Below the pieces are notes generated by a model. The model searched no databases, was not told the origin of the DNA, and worked only from the letters and a program-made list of their open reading frames with translations. Shown here piece by piece: positions 16,012 to 24,423 of a stretch of 42,500 bases of DNA (the first letter of the stretch is position 1; each line of letters starts with the position of its first letter). The DNA comes from Symbiodinium natans (lineage: Eukaryota > Sar > Dinophyceae > Suessiales > Symbiodiniaceae). Location of the stretch: assembly GCA_905221605.1 (NCBI GenBank), contig CAJNDS010000502.1:627501-670000 (forward strand), read 5' to 3'. Both the position numbers and the translations under genes were made by a program.

Positions 16012-16350
16012 GTTTAGGGTTTAGGGTTTAGGGTGGAGGGGGCGGGGTGGGCGTGGGGTGGGTAGGTCCACAGGGCAAGCTGAGTATGATTATGTCATGA
16101 CATGATGCTGTTCTTGACTTCCTTGTACGGGCATCTTGCGGTATCTTGTTCTATGATTGAACGAGCATCTTACTCTATTGCTTCATGAATCCATGATGTT
16201 GTTCAGCAATTCGATTATATGAGTATCTTGGCAGGAGCCGAATAGAGGAGAGTAGGGTTTTCAGGGCTTTTGAAAGAGGGAGCCCACGACTCTGACCAAC
16301 AGAGTCCCCCTTGACATCCCTCTGCGCCGCTATCGTAGAGCAAATCTGCC
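16012..16350. other. intron-like stretch
   Basis: Three TTTAGGG units (16012-16033), then AT-richer sequence with the 12-bp palindrome ATGTCATGACAT near 16094-16105. No supported frame. Confidence 0.4.
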
Positions 16351-16355
16351 CGACC

Positions 16356-16437
16356 CTAAACCCTAAACCCTAAACCCTAAACCCTAAACCCTAAACCCTA
16401 TACCCTAAACCCTAAACCCTAAACCCTAAACCCTAAA
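16356..16437 (-). repeat. CCCTAAA tract (about 12 units)
   Basis: Regular heptamers with one CCCTATA. Confidence 0.97.
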
Positions 16438-16554
16438 TCGATTCGGGGAGTCCTTTCCAAGGGTCTCAAGGGCCTGCTGCGGCTTTAGGTCTTTGGTGTC
16501 AGGAAGCCAGTTGTTTGAACCCTAAGCCCTACTTGGAGGTTCATGGTACTTTTA

Positions 16555-16932
16555 GGGTTTTAGTTTAGGGTTTAGGGTTTAGGGTTTAGGGTTTAGGGTT
16601 TAGGGCTTTAACCAACTATAACTGTACTGATACCTGTACTTATAACCATCTTAGGGCACTTAGGGGGCTTAGAAGTGGGCTATACGTACACTTATAATCG
16701 GTGTCAACAGCGAGGGGCTTAAGTCCCAAACCTTAGAGATGTGTTGGAACCCTCATGCTGAGATCCTCCAAGACCCCTACGATACAGGCATAGGTTGCTA
16801 GGGCCCCAAGGACCCAACCTGTTCAGGTAACTGGGGGGGTCGAGGGTCAACTCAACTAAGTACTGGGTTTAGGGTTTAGGGCTTAGGGTTTAGGGTTTAG
16901 GGCTTGGGGTTTAGGGTTTAGGGTTTAGGGCT
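16555..16932 (+). repeat. two TTTAGGG tracts with spacer
   Basis: Tracts 16555-16606 and 16866-16930. The spacer includes TAACTGTACTGATACC...CTTAGGGCACTTA, related to 33348-33400, and decayed hairpin words. Between 16438 and 16555 a short frame (RGVLSKGLKGLLRL) precedes CTTTAG|GTCTTTGG. Confidence 0.8.
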
Positions 16933-17054
16933 TCTATGCCAAGCCCCCGACCTCTGCGCTCTTACTGAGGGAACATGGGAGGGCCCCTCCTGGACCCTTA
17001 GTCCTACTGCTTACCACGGTGACCCTGGCGTGTTGCCCTTCCTGTGTTGTTAAG

Positions 17055-17206
17055 TAGCATTCTCAACTTCGAGGGTCCCATCGGAGGCTTTTCTCTCGGG
17101 TATTTTGAATTGACGCGCCGCACGTGCGCAGTCGCCTGGGCGAAGAAGCCGGCGAAATTCCTTTGCCTCAGGGCCGCAAGAAAACTGCTGGCTTATCATG
17201 TTCAGG
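17055..17206 (+). CDS. candidate exon, about 50 codons
   Basis: After the pyrimidine-rich CCCTTCCTGTGTTGTTAAG the frame runs SILNFEGPIGGFSLGYFELT, RRTCAVAWAKKPAKFLCLRA, ARKLLAYHVQ to CAGG|GTTTAGGG. Basic C-terminal part, good codon bias. Among the longest open pieces beside the RCC1-type gene. No family recognised. Confidence 0.5.
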
Positions 17207-17265
17207 GTTTAGGGTTTAGGGTTTGGGGTTTGGGGTTTGGGGTTTGGGGTTTGGGGTTTGGGGTG
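17207..17265 (+). repeat. TTTAGGG to TTTGGGG tract
   Basis: Starts GTTTAGGG at the proposed donor, then TTTGGGG variants. Confidence 0.95.
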
Positions 17266-17479
17266 TAATCTCGCGCCTTTACAGCCCAAAGCCACAACGC
17301 TGAGAGTCCCGACATATGCTGGGAGTAAGATCTAGGTTCCACTTACAACTTGAGGCAAATGTTTAGGTCGTTGATCCCTGGTAGCTCTATAACCTAAACC
17401 CTAGCACCCAAAGCCCTAGACCAAGCCCCTTTACGCCAAGAAGGGGATTCTCTTCTTCGTGGTCTTTCACACCCTGCAC

Positions 17480-17760
17480 CCTAGAACCGAAATCCCTAAA
17501 CCCTAAACCCTAAACCCTAGACCCTAGACCCTAAACCCTAAACCCTAAACCCTAAACCCTAAACCCTAAACAACCCCTCTGCCAAGGCGCGGAGGCTCTG
17601 AGCTTCTGACCTTCTAAACCCCCCCCCCCCCCCACAGCTTCTAAACCCACCCTGAGCTCGGGACCGTTTAGGGTTTAGGTTTAGGGTTTAGGGTTTAGGG
17701 TTTAGGGTTTAGGGGATCGTCAACCATAAAACCCTAAACCCAAAACCCAAACTAACCTAG
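17480..17760. repeat. CCCTAAA tract, poly-C, TTTAGGG tract, CCCTAAA words
   Basis: C tract 17489-17571, C15 (17619-17633), G tract 17666-17715, short C words to CCTAG at 17760. Confidence 0.85.
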
Positions 17761-17851
17761 GACCGTGAACACTCGTCAACGACGCTTGGTGTTACAATGG
17801 CGGAGGCTGGCTTCCGCTGGGCTTGGGAATCAAGTCAATACGCGGCTTCAG
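17761..17851 (+). CDS. candidate exon with GC donor
   Basis: AACCTAG|GAC CGT GAA: DREHSSTTLGVTMAEAGFRW then AWESSQYAAS, ending CTTCAG|GCTTTAGGG. AG|G acceptor, phase 0. GC donor fused to a telomere-like word. Function unknown. Confidence 0.5.
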
Positions 17852-18042
17852 GCTTTAGGGTCTCTATATTAGGGTTTATAGGGTTGTTCGAGGTCCATTC
17901 GCCTACACCCCAATATTGTCCCTAAACCCTAGATTCGGTCAGAAGTGGCCAATTCCATATAGAAATTGCGCACCCAGCACCTTTCTAGAAGCTATGAAGT
18001 CCCCCAAATCCCAAAGCACAAATCTCGATCCGAAGAAATAAC

Positions 18043-18303
18043 GTGAAATGGGAAGCAACTATTTGCGAGCACAGACGACCAGAAATCTATGAAAACCCTA
18101 ATCGCGACAAGGGTCATAAACTGGGTGGGAGGTTTGGGCAGATCTGTGCACCTTGGCGCACACCACCACACACGCCCTGCGTGGTGGTGTGCGCGGAGCA
18201 TGTGACACACCCGGAACCCCAAACCCTAAACCCTAAACCCAGGTGGGCGTGGAGAACAGAAAAAAGCTGCAAGCCAAGAGTCTTACATAATTCCCAAACA
18301 TAG
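18043..18303 (+). CDS. weak 86-codon open frame
   Basis: Reads VKWEATICEHRRPEIYENPN on +; the antisense (18222 to 17992) is equally open and plausible. Strand undecided. Confidence 0.3.
   Translation: MKWEATICEHRRPEIYENPNRDKGHKLGGRFGQICAPWRTPPHTPCVVVCAEHVTHPEPQTLNPKPRWAWRTEKSCKPRVLHNSQT
18156..18194. repeat. 14-bp perfect hairpin
   Basis: GCGCACACCACCAC (18156-18169) and its reverse complement (18181-18194) around an 11-nt loop. Confidence 0.9.
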
Positions 18304-18497
18304 AGAGGCGCGTTGGAACTCTAACCCTCTGACATACGGTAAAGGTTGCTGTAGGGCCCTATGACCCCAAACATTTAGCGTTTAGGGTTTAGGGTACAGG
18401 GGGGTCTAAAGGGTAACGCAACACTGTGCTTCTATGCCAAAACCCTGCAAACCTTGCAAGCCCTAGATAGACCTCCCTTTTCCTCCCTTCTGGCCAG

Positions 18498-18556
18498 ATG
18501 TGCCCCACCTGCGGAAATGTTTACGCCCCCGATGCCGTCTTCTGCCGGATGTGCAG
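18498..18556 (+). CDS. zinc-ribbon exon (CxxCGNV...PDAVFCRMC)
   Basis: Pyrimidine-rich CCCTTCTGGCCAG| then MCPTCGNVYAPDAVFCRMC and AG|GCAAGT, a consensus-quality GC donor. The C-x2-C...C-x2-C spacing and GNV-x2-PDAVFC core match the small zinc ribbon widespread in dinoflagellate proteins. Role unknown. The exon ends in phase 2. A related exon lies at 21600. Confidence 0.65.
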
Positions 18557-18668
18557 GCAAGTCCTACCTAGAGAGTTCTATGTGCCATGAAGTTCGGAAG
18601 GTTGCTTTATGCAGGCAAGTCCTACCTAGAGAATTCTATGTGCCATGAAGTTCGGGAGGTTTCTTTAA
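18553..18668 (+). repeat. 58-bp tandem duplication covering the splice donor
   Basis: Units 18553-18610 and 18611-18668 both start GCAGGCAAGTCCTACC and differ at a few positions, so the GC donor CAG|GCAAGT exists twice. Confidence 0.9.
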
Positions 18669-18955
18669 CTGTTGAGTATCTTTCCATTAGGTGAAGACTA
18701 AGACCCTAATCTGGGTTGCTTCCAAGAAACTTGCACGAGGTATCGTAGTAAGGAAGCCGTACGATTCAGTTTTGGTAACTAGGTTTTAAGTTCCTTACTT
18801 GCAGCGTTGGGGGTTCATGGTTTTGGGGTTTCGGTGTCTTAGGGTCTTGGGTTTCTGGGAGACCTTGAAGGTTTAGGTTGAGGGAATAGGGTTGAGAAGG
18901 AAGCCACAGATCCAGGGTGGGATAGTGGGCCAATGTAAATGTTGGGAGGAGGGTT
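18669..18955. other. no gene seen
   Basis: Unique then G-rich sequence with scattered TTTAGGG-like words; no supported frame. Confidence 0.4.
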
Positions 18956-18971
18956 TAGGGTTTAGTGTTAC

Positions 18972-19003
18972 TTTTTTTTTTTTGGGGGGGGGGGGGGGGG
19001 GGG
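18972..19003 (+). repeat. T12G20 run
   Basis: T run (18972-18983) passing directly into a G run (18984-19003). Confidence 0.97.
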
Positions 19004-19063
19004 CTTAGGGTTTTTGACTTAGCTGCTTTTTTGCTGGATCAATGGGATGGTAGGCATTACTAG

Positions 19064-19133
19064 GAGTTGTGTGAAGAGCTGAGACGCCGCCAGCGCCAAT
19101 GTTGGCATTCAGAAGGGCGGCTGTGTATTTCAG
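19064..19133 (+). CDS. candidate exon
   Basis: CATTACTAG|GAG TTG TGT: ELCEELRRRQRQCWHSEGRL then CIS, ending TTTCAG|GTAGCT. AG|G acceptor, phase 0, consensus-like GT donor. G-rich sequence left and C tract right, the reverse of most others. Function unknown. Confidence 0.5.
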
Positions 19134-19189
19134 GTAGCTCCCACAACCCCAAACCCTACACCCTAGACAAACGCTCCAAACCCCAAAAA

Positions 19190-19493
19190 GGCCCCCCCCC
19201 CCCCCCCCCTACCCCCCCCCCCCCCCCCCCCACCCCAACCCTAAGCCTTAAACCCTAAGCCCTAAACCCGAAACCGCACACCCTAGGCTTCCCTGCGCCC
19301 TCGGCCGGCTTTTGGAGTACTATACTTGAATACTTTTTTGGTTGGGTTCTGGGTTCCTATTATTAGCCACTTATACCTGAGAAGGTATGTCCCAAAGCAG
19401 GGTCCTAAACCCCAAACCCTAAACCCTAAAGCCTAAACCCTACACCCTAAACCCTGACCCCCAATTCCTAAACCTTAAACCCTAAACCCTAAG
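19190..19493 (-). repeat. poly-C runs and CCCTAAA tracts
   Basis: C16-TA-C20 (19194-19231), C tracts 19238-19275 and 19407-19493 with unique sequence between. Ends CCCTAAG. Confidence 0.85.
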
Positions 19494-19560
19494 GGGTGAA
19501 GATCCAGCGCCCAGGACGAAGCGGCCAGGTGCCGACGGCAAGCCGCCCGATGATCAAGAG
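19494..19560 (+). CDS. candidate exon
   Basis: CCCTAAG|GG then VKIQRPGRSGQVPTASRPMI (or, in another frame, EDPAPRTKRPGADGKPPDDQ) to AAGAG|GTGGGT. Clear AG|G and AG|GT borders; frame uncertain. Confidence 0.4.
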
Positions 19561-19584
19561 GTGGGTCAGGGGGGGTTCAGGTTG

Positions 19585-19720
19585 GCAGCCCTAAACCCGG
19601 AACCCTAAACCCTAAACCCCTAAACCCCTAAACCCCTTAAACCCCTAAACCCCTGAACCCCTGAACCCCTAAACCCCTAAACTCCTAAACCACTAAACCC
19701 GAAACCCTCAACTCTGAACT
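19585..19720 (-). repeat. CCCTAAA/CCCCTAAA tract
   Basis: Seven-mers grading into eight-mers CCCCTAAA and CCCCTGAA. Confidence 0.9.
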
Positions 19721-20254
19721 CTAAGGGAACCCTAGAGTCACATCTTTGGGGGTTTGGGAAGATTTAGAGAGCGACCAGGACCCGAAAACAACTAAGGACC
19801 CAAACACAAGGTCAAACGGTTCCGCTGGGGCTCTCCAGGACCCAGAGTAGGCCCTTGTTCCTTTTGCAGTGCTAGGGTTGAGGGTTTAGGGTTCGGGGTT
19901 TAGGCTACCTAGGACCTGGCCTGGGCCCTTATTTCCTGGGTTTCGGTTACCTTATATGCCCCTTTAAACCAAGAAACGGTGCACCCTTTTGTATTTCTAG
20001 GCTACTCTTGCTTCTCGTAAACCTTCAACTTACAACTCTGCTGCCTCACCCGGCCCCGAACCTTCTGTGTGGAAACCCTAAACCCTAGAGTTAGCAGGGA
20101 TTTTTGGAAGCTGAGGGTTTGGGGGTTTGTAAGGTTTCGTAGGCCCTTACCCTGACCCCTTGGAATTAAAAGAAAGGGCCCTGGGTCTCAGGCCACTTTA
20201 AAGAAGAGAGGGTGCCCCCTTGTTCTAGCTTTGGGGGGGGGACCCTCAACCCCA
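19721..20254. other. SINE-like words, no gene
   Basis: GACCCAGAGTAGGCCCTTG near 19840 nearly repeats 2121-2139, and CTGGGCCCTTATTTCCTGGG near 19920 is related. These look like fragments of one short dispersed element. No supported frame. Confidence 0.4.
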
Positions 20255-20520
20255 AAGCCCCAACTCTGAACCCTAACCCCAAATTCTAAATCCCAAACCT
20301 TAAACCCTAAACCCTAAAAGCCCAAACCCTGACCAAACCCGAAACTCTAAGCCCCAAGACCTAAACCCGAAACTCCAAACCCCAAAGGCCAAACCCTAAA
20401 CCCCCAAACCCCAAACCCCAAACCCCCATTCCTAAACCCTAAACCCTCGACCCGAAACTCTACAAGCCCAAAGCCCAAACCCCAAACCCCCAAACCCCTA
20501 ACCCTAAAACCTGGGTTCGT
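20255..20520 (-). repeat. degenerate CCCTAAA/CCCCAAA region
   Basis: Over 250 bp of C-rich heptamer variants. Confidence 0.85.
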
Positions 20521-20580
20521 CGCAGTGATTCGGTGCCCTGCGGTGTCCTTGAAAAGGAGCCCAGGGGTTCGAATTGGGGG
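20521..20580 (+). other. short C-to-G spacer: exon or tRNA-like relic
   Basis: TCGTCGCAG| then DSVPCGVLEKEPRGSNWG in one frame, but the same bases hold GGGGTTCGAATTGG, a B-box/T-loop-like word. I cannot decide between a small exon and a retroelement relic. Confidence 0.3.
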
Positions 20581-20660
20581 TAGGGTTCAGGGTTCAGGGT
20601 TCAGGGTTCAGTTTAGGGTTTAGGGTTTAAAGGGTTTAGGGTTTAAACCCTAAACCCTGC
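20580..20660. repeat. TTCAGGG/TTTAGGG units facing CCCTAAA units
   Basis: G units 20583-20643 meet C units (20644-20660) with no spacer: a head-to-head junction GGGTTTAAACCC. Confidence 0.95.
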
Positions 20661-20679
20661 ACCCTGAAACACTTGGCAG

Positions 20680-20785
20680 ATCTGCACTTCTTGTGCCACG
20701 GCAGCAAGAGACGTTGGTTGCTTGCGCGCTCTTCGACATGTTCGCAGTCTTTAAAGCGAACATCCTCACATGGATGTTCCTTTAG
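20680..20785 (+). CDS. candidate terminal exon
   Basis: CTTGGCAG| then SALLVPRQQETLVACALFDM and FAVFKANILTWMFL to TAG (20783-20785), a stop lying inside the first TTTAGGG unit of the following tract. Hydrophobic, could be membrane-associated. C words left, G tract right. Confidence 0.45.
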
Positions 20786-20838
20786 GGTTTAGGGTTTAGG
20801 GTTCAGGGTTTAGGGTTTAGGGTTTAGGGTTTAGGGCT
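20781..20838 (+). repeat. TTTAGGG tract (8 units)
   Basis: Regular heptamers with one TTCAGGG. Confidence 0.95.
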
Positions 20839-21027
20839 TACAGGGCCTAAGGGGGTACTTCCAGACCATGACGAACCCAAGACCTACATGGGGGCGGGGG
20901 AGGGCGGGGCCTGGAGGTTGCTTCGGATTTAGGGCTATCGTGATGCGCGAAAAGTCAGTTTTGTGCTGGCATATGCAAGGGAGTCATCATGAGTAAAGGT
21001 TTCAGCCCCTGGACCTCGTTAAGAGTG

Positions 21028-21063
21028 CCCTAAACCCTATAAACCCTAAACCCTAAACCCTAG
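21028..21063 (-). repeat. CCCTAAA tract
   Basis: Four to five units, ending CCCTAG. Confidence 0.9.
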
Positions 21064-21069
21064 TCGCAG

Positions 21070-21119
21070 ATGGAGATTCTGAAACTTTGCGATAGGTTAT
21101 CGCCCCTCCCCCAGTTTGG
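21070..21119 (+). CDS. candidate exon
   Basis: CTAGTCGCAG|ATG GAG ATT: MEILKLCDRLSPLPQF then GG|GTGAGA, a consensus-like donor. 50 bp. Function unknown. Confidence 0.4.
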
Positions 21120-21203
21120 GTGAGAAAAGTTCGCTGGGCCCTAGCCCTTACAAAGCCCGTGTACAACAAGCCTTAGCCCTCAACCTTCAGCCTGCAGGCC
21201 CTC

Positions 21204-21312
21204 CCCAGAGACTCCAAAACCCCTTAATTAAGGAATATACCTTAAATTATAATAGGAACCCTAATATGATTTAAGGTATATTCCTTAATTAAGGGGTTTT
21301 GGAGTCTCTGGG
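21204..21312. mobile_element. foldback element with perfect 44-bp arms
   Basis: Arms 21204-21247 and 21269-21312 are exact reverse complements around a 21-nt loop. They include CCTTAATTAAGG and end CCCAGAGACTCC/GGAGTCTCTGGG. Perfect arms suggest recent origin or strong conservation. No coding capacity. Confidence 0.95.
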
Positions 21313-21377
21313 CCCCCTACATAGCCCTAAAGCCTAGAATCCCTCCAAGGCTTATAGGCCTCATAACCCTCGGACCA

Positions 21378-21556
21378 CCCCCCCCCCCCCCCTCTCCTAA
21401 TAGATGGGTGAATCCCTATAAACCCTATAAGTTATCGCCGATAAGGCCTCCTAGAACCCTAGACGATCTAAAGCCTCTGAACCCCTGAAAACCCCTCTTT
21501 CAGCCCTAAACCCTAAACCCTAAACCCTAAACCCTAAACCCTAAACCCTCTGAACC
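21378..21556 (-). repeat. poly-C run and CCCTAAA tract
   Basis: C15 (21378-21392) and six CCCTAAA units (21505-21549). Confidence 0.9.
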
Positions 21557-21599
21557 CCTCTAAACCCCTCAAAAAACCCAAGCTCAGTCTCAAGCCAAG

Positions 21600-21640
21600 G
21601 CGGCAACGTCTTCATGCCGGATGCAGTCTTCTGTCGGAAG
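21600..21640 (+). CDS. second zinc-ribbon exon (GNVFMPDAVFCRK)
   Basis: AGCCAAG|GC GGC AAC GTC: if the preceding exon ends in T, the split codon becomes TGC and the protein reads CGNVFMPDAVFCRK, the same motif as 18498-18556. After AAG the family signature is lost and C-rich heptamers follow in frame (ALNPSTPRP), so the 3' side is either intron or a decayed copy. Confidence 0.55.
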
Positions 21641-21870
21641 CCGCCTTCTCAGAGACAGGCCCTAAACCCCTCAACCCCTAGACCGAAAGCCCCCCTAGGC
21701 ATAACTTTGTCATTTGCTTTTCGCCAGGGGAAACACAAAGACCATTTTGATGAAGGTTCTTACGGGTTGTATAGACATCCCAGACAACGGAACCCCAAAA
21801 TCTGATCAGGTTTGGGGAGGGGCGTGGGGGGGGGGGAGAGTCGCACTTGAAACCCGGAGCAAGCGCCTGA
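21641..21870. other. no gene seen
   Basis: The frame through here (to TGA near 21805) reads decayed C-rich repeats then IYRHPRQRNPKI-like sequence; no splice support. Confidence 0.3.
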
Positions 21871-21877
21871 GCTCGGG

Positions 21878-21957
21878 GGTTTAGGGTTTAGGGTTTAGGG
21901 TTTAGGGTTTAGGGTTTAGGGTTTAGGGTTTAGGGTTTAGGGTTTAGGGTTTAGGGT
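21878..21957 (+). repeat. TTTAGGG tract (11 units)
   Basis: Perfect heptamers. Confidence 0.98.
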
Positions 21958-21964
21958 TACCAAG

Positions 21965-22007
21965 GTGAGTCACTCAGGCGAGCTGCCCGCCGACCGTCTC
22001 AGAAAAA
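21965..22007 (+). CDS. weak candidate exon
   Basis: TACCAAG|GTG then VSHSGELPADRLRK to AAAAA|GTAAGG. The left border CAAGGTGAGT is itself a donor consensus, so it may instead end an upstream exon. Confidence 0.3.
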
Positions 22008-22029
22008 GTAAGGGCAGCACCATGTACAG

Positions 22030-22216
22030 CCACACAGCCCTGCATAAACCCTACAAAACCTCTGTAAACCCTGAGCCCTATAAATCCTGCAAACCCTGCA
22101 CCCTAAACCCTATAATAAATCCTGCAAACCCTAAACCCTACATCCTAACCCCTAAGCCCTACCCCCTAAACCCCTAAACCCCCTAAACCCCTAAACCCCT
22201 AAACCCCCTAAACCCT
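22030..22216 (-). repeat. CCCTAAA/CCCTGCA tract
   Basis: C-rich units with TGCAAACC variants in the first half, CCCCTAAA in the second. Confidence 0.85.
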
Positions 22217-22228
22217 AGCTACGCCCAG

Positions 22229-22299
22229 GTGCGGAGCTGAGAGACCCCAGAGGCACACCGAGGCGAAATTCTGGGAGCCAACTTGCTTCCCTTTACGCA
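22229..22299 (+). CDS. candidate exon
   Basis: TACGCCCAG|G then CGAERPQRHTEAKFWEPTCF PLR, ending CGCA|GTACTC. C tract left, TTTAGGG words right (22317-22372). Codon use fits +. Function unknown. Confidence 0.45.
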
Positions 22300-22401
22300 G
22301 TACTCGCCTTTTTTTAAGGGTTTAGGGTGGAGGGTTTCGAGTTTAGGGTTTAGGGTTTAGGGCTTAGGGTTAACCATATGTGGGGGTTTCCGAAAATAAG
22401 G

Positions 22402-22441
22402 TTTTTTTTTTTTTGGGAGGGGGGGGGGGGGGGGGGGGGGG
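22402..22441 (+). repeat. T13G27 run
   Basis: T run passing into a G run interrupted by one A. Confidence 0.97.
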
Positions 22442-22572
22442 TCCCTTTACGGGATCTTATGCTATTGGGCCATAAACGCGGCACCCCTGTTTTGGGAAAG
22501 AACCATATAAAGCATAGATAGGGCTTTTTAGGGGGAAAGGATTCAGGTCCCTTCTAGGGGTGGGGTAATATA

Positions 22573-22762
22573 GGGCCTTAATAGTTAGAATAGGATTTTG
22601 GGGGGGTTATTATAGTAAATTTACATAGGGAGCATAGGGGAATTTTAAAAGTAATTATTCCGACCTCTGAATACTTACTAATCTTTGTCCTTATAGTCCC
22701 TGTATATTTAGACTAGATAAACCCCCCCTCCCACCCAAACCCTATTCTGATGATTAAGGCCC
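22573..22762. mobile_element. foldback element
   Basis: GGGCCTTAATAGTTAGAATA (from 22573) and its partner ending at 22762 (CCCAAACCCTATTCTGATGA...) are inverted with roughly 80-90% match; weaker inner complementarity follows. AT-rich centre. A single arm copy lies at about 24783-24812. Confidence 0.6.
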
Positions 22763-23238
22763 ACATAGTACTCGAGTTCTTTTATAGAGTTTTGATAGGG
22801 TTTATGCGGGGTTCATGCATGGTTCCTAGAGGTCTGACACAGAGTTAATAGGGCTTGTGCAGGCTTTAGACTTTAGATAGGGTTTATGTAGAGGTTTTTT
22901 GGGCCTGTAGTGGGTTCAGGGTTTCAAGCCTGACACCGGCTTTTTTGTGTGAGGGATGGGCGAGGATGCAGTGCTTCATGGTTTAACGTAGGGTGTTGGG
23001 ATTTTGGGATTTCGGGGCGGCTGTCTAGTTTCACTCTCTACACTCGGTGCCCCAGCATCATAACATCTCCAACAGCAAAGCTATGCCTATAGTTCCATAT
23101 CGACAGGCCCTACACACCCCACTTGCCCTACTTACCCGCCCTAAACTCCAAGCCCTAAATCCTCGGCCCTAAGCCCCAAACCCAACCTGCCAAAGAAGCC
23201 CGACTAGGATGCCCAGTAGTACCCTTATTCCCTTTTTA
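22763..23238. other. no convincing gene
   Basis: Unique sequence; a + frame LHSVPQHHNISNSKAMPIVP (about 23037-23160) is open but unsupported. Confidence 0.3.
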
Positions 23239-23255
23239 TTGGGTTCGTATCCCAA
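23211..23255 (+). other. T-arm-like hairpin, SINE relic
   Basis: TTGGG-TTCGTAT-CCCAA (23239-23255) is a perfect 5-bp T-arm-like hairpin. Upstream CCAGTAGTACCCTTATTCCC matches CGCAGTGGTACCCTTTTGCC at about 36783, pointing to a dispersed tRNA-derived element. Confidence 0.4.
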
Positions 23256-23305
23256 ACCCTAAACCCTAAACCCTAAACCCTAAACCCTAAACCCTAAACC
23301 CTTTT
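23256..23305 (-). repeat. CCCTAAA tract
   Basis: Seven regular units directly after the hairpin. Confidence 0.97.
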
Positions 23306-23357
23306 TTTCCTAGGTTACTAGGGGAACCCAGCCGAAAGCCCAACCTTTTTTTTGCTG

Positions 23358-23450
23358 CCCGAAAGCCCTGTCGCCCAGAGCCAAGCTGCGCTGAAAGCGA
23401 AGCAGGCGGGTGTAGCACCACTTAAGGGGGGGCCGCTGTTTGGATGGTTT
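23358..23450 (+). CDS. candidate exon
   Basis: After a T8 run: PESPVAQSQAALKAKQAGVA then PLKGGPLFGWF, open until the next C tract (from 23451). CGCCCAG near 23379 or GAAGCAG|GCGGGT near 23406 may be splice sites. Ala/Lys-rich. Confidence 0.45.
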
Positions 23451-23461
23451 AACCCTAAACC

Positions 23462-23566
23462 CTAAGCCAAAAATCCTAAACCCTAAACCCTGAACCCTAA
23501 ACCCTAAACCCTAAACCCTAAACCCTAAACCCTAAACCCTAAACCCTAAACCCTAAACCCTAACCC
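23462..23566 (-). repeat. CCCTAAA tract (about 13 units)
   Basis: Regular C-rich heptamers. Confidence 0.97.
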
Positions 23567-23570
23567 TCAG

Positions 23571-23616
23571 CATGCTTAAGGGCCTTTAGGGACGTAGGCG
23601 ACTCAGGGCCTCTCAG
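23571..23616 (+). CDS. candidate exon
   Basis: CCCTCAG| then CLRAFRDVGDSGPL and AG|GTTTTCGG. 46 bp, AG|GT border. Function unknown. Confidence 0.35.
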
Positions 23617-23653
23617 GTTTTCGGAAGTTTGGAGGGTCGGGCTTTCAGGTTTC

Positions 23654-23733
23654 TTTTTTTTTGAGGGGGGGGGGGGGGGGTAGTTTTTTGGCACGTCTTT
23701 TTTTCTTTTTTTTTGGGGGGGGGGGGGGGGGGG
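23654..23733 (+). repeat. two T(n)G(n) runs
   Basis: T9..G16 (23654-23680) and T9G19 (23706-23733), 25 bp apart. Confidence 0.97.
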
Positions 23734-23944
23734 TCCCCTCTCTTGTCGCCAATTTTTGTCCGAGACGACGGTGGTTTCGTAAGGGTCACGATTTGAAACC
23801 CTGAACCCCTAAACTCCATTTCCCAAGCCCTAAAAAGCCCCCAATCCCAAAAGCAACAGCTTTGCAACTCACCTGACTGTACTCTGACAGCCTTGAATTC
23901 GTAAGCAAAGGCAGCCTGAGAAACCTCAGGCAGCCCTGAAACCC

Positions 23945-24060
23945 CACAAAAGCCCCCAAAACCCTAAGCCCTAAGCCCCAACCCCCAAACCCAAAACCCT
24001 AAACCCTAAGCCCTAAACCTCAAACCCTAAACCCTAAACCTTAAACCCTACACCCTCAAC
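23945..24060 (-). repeat. CCCTAAA/CCCTAAG tract
   Basis: Degenerate C-rich units ending CCCTCAACAG. Confidence 0.9.
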
Positions 24061-24062
24061 AG

Positions 24063-24140
24063 GGGTGGCTGTTAGAGAACTTCGAGCCCTCCGCCGAGAT
24101 CTTCTATCGCGGCGCCAGTCTCGGCTTGTCCGGGCTTAGG
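24063..24140 (+). CDS. candidate exon
   Basis: CCTCAACAG|GGG TGG CTG: GWLLENFEPSAEIFYRGASL then GLSGLR, ending CTTAGG|GTGTTT. 26 codons, phase 0 to 0, AG|G acceptor. C tract left, G tract right (24157-24210). Function unknown. Confidence 0.5.
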
Positions 24141-24156
24141 GTGTTTGAGGGCCGAG

Positions 24157-24210
24157 GATTTAGGGTTTAGGGTTGAGGGTTTAGGGTTTAGGGTTTAGGG
24201 GGTTTGGGAG
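24157..24210 (+). repeat. TTTAGGG tract
   Basis: Six to seven units. Confidence 0.95.
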
Positions 24211-24288
24211 TTTAGGGCGTGGACAGATTTGAGGCTTGAATTGACATGTAGCGTTGTAGGTTTTAGGGTCTTAGGCTTTGGGGATCAG

Positions 24289-24423
24289 GCTTTCTGGTGG
24301 CTTTCCAAAATAAGAGCTTCGGGTGTCCGCTCGCACGGCATGATTGCAGAGTCTAGCGCAGAATTTCTTGGGCCTGCCATGAAGATTTTTGCCACCCGTC
24401 GCAGTATGCGGCGAGCCGATGCC
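24289..24423 (+). CDS. candidate exon, 45 codons
   Basis: GGGGATCAG|GCT TTC TGG: AFWWLSKIRASGVRSHGMIA, ESSAEFLGPAMKIFATRRSM, RRADA. AG|G acceptor in phase 0, strong protein character, basic end. Right end undefined because C-rich heptamers follow in frame. No family recognised. Confidence 0.55.
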
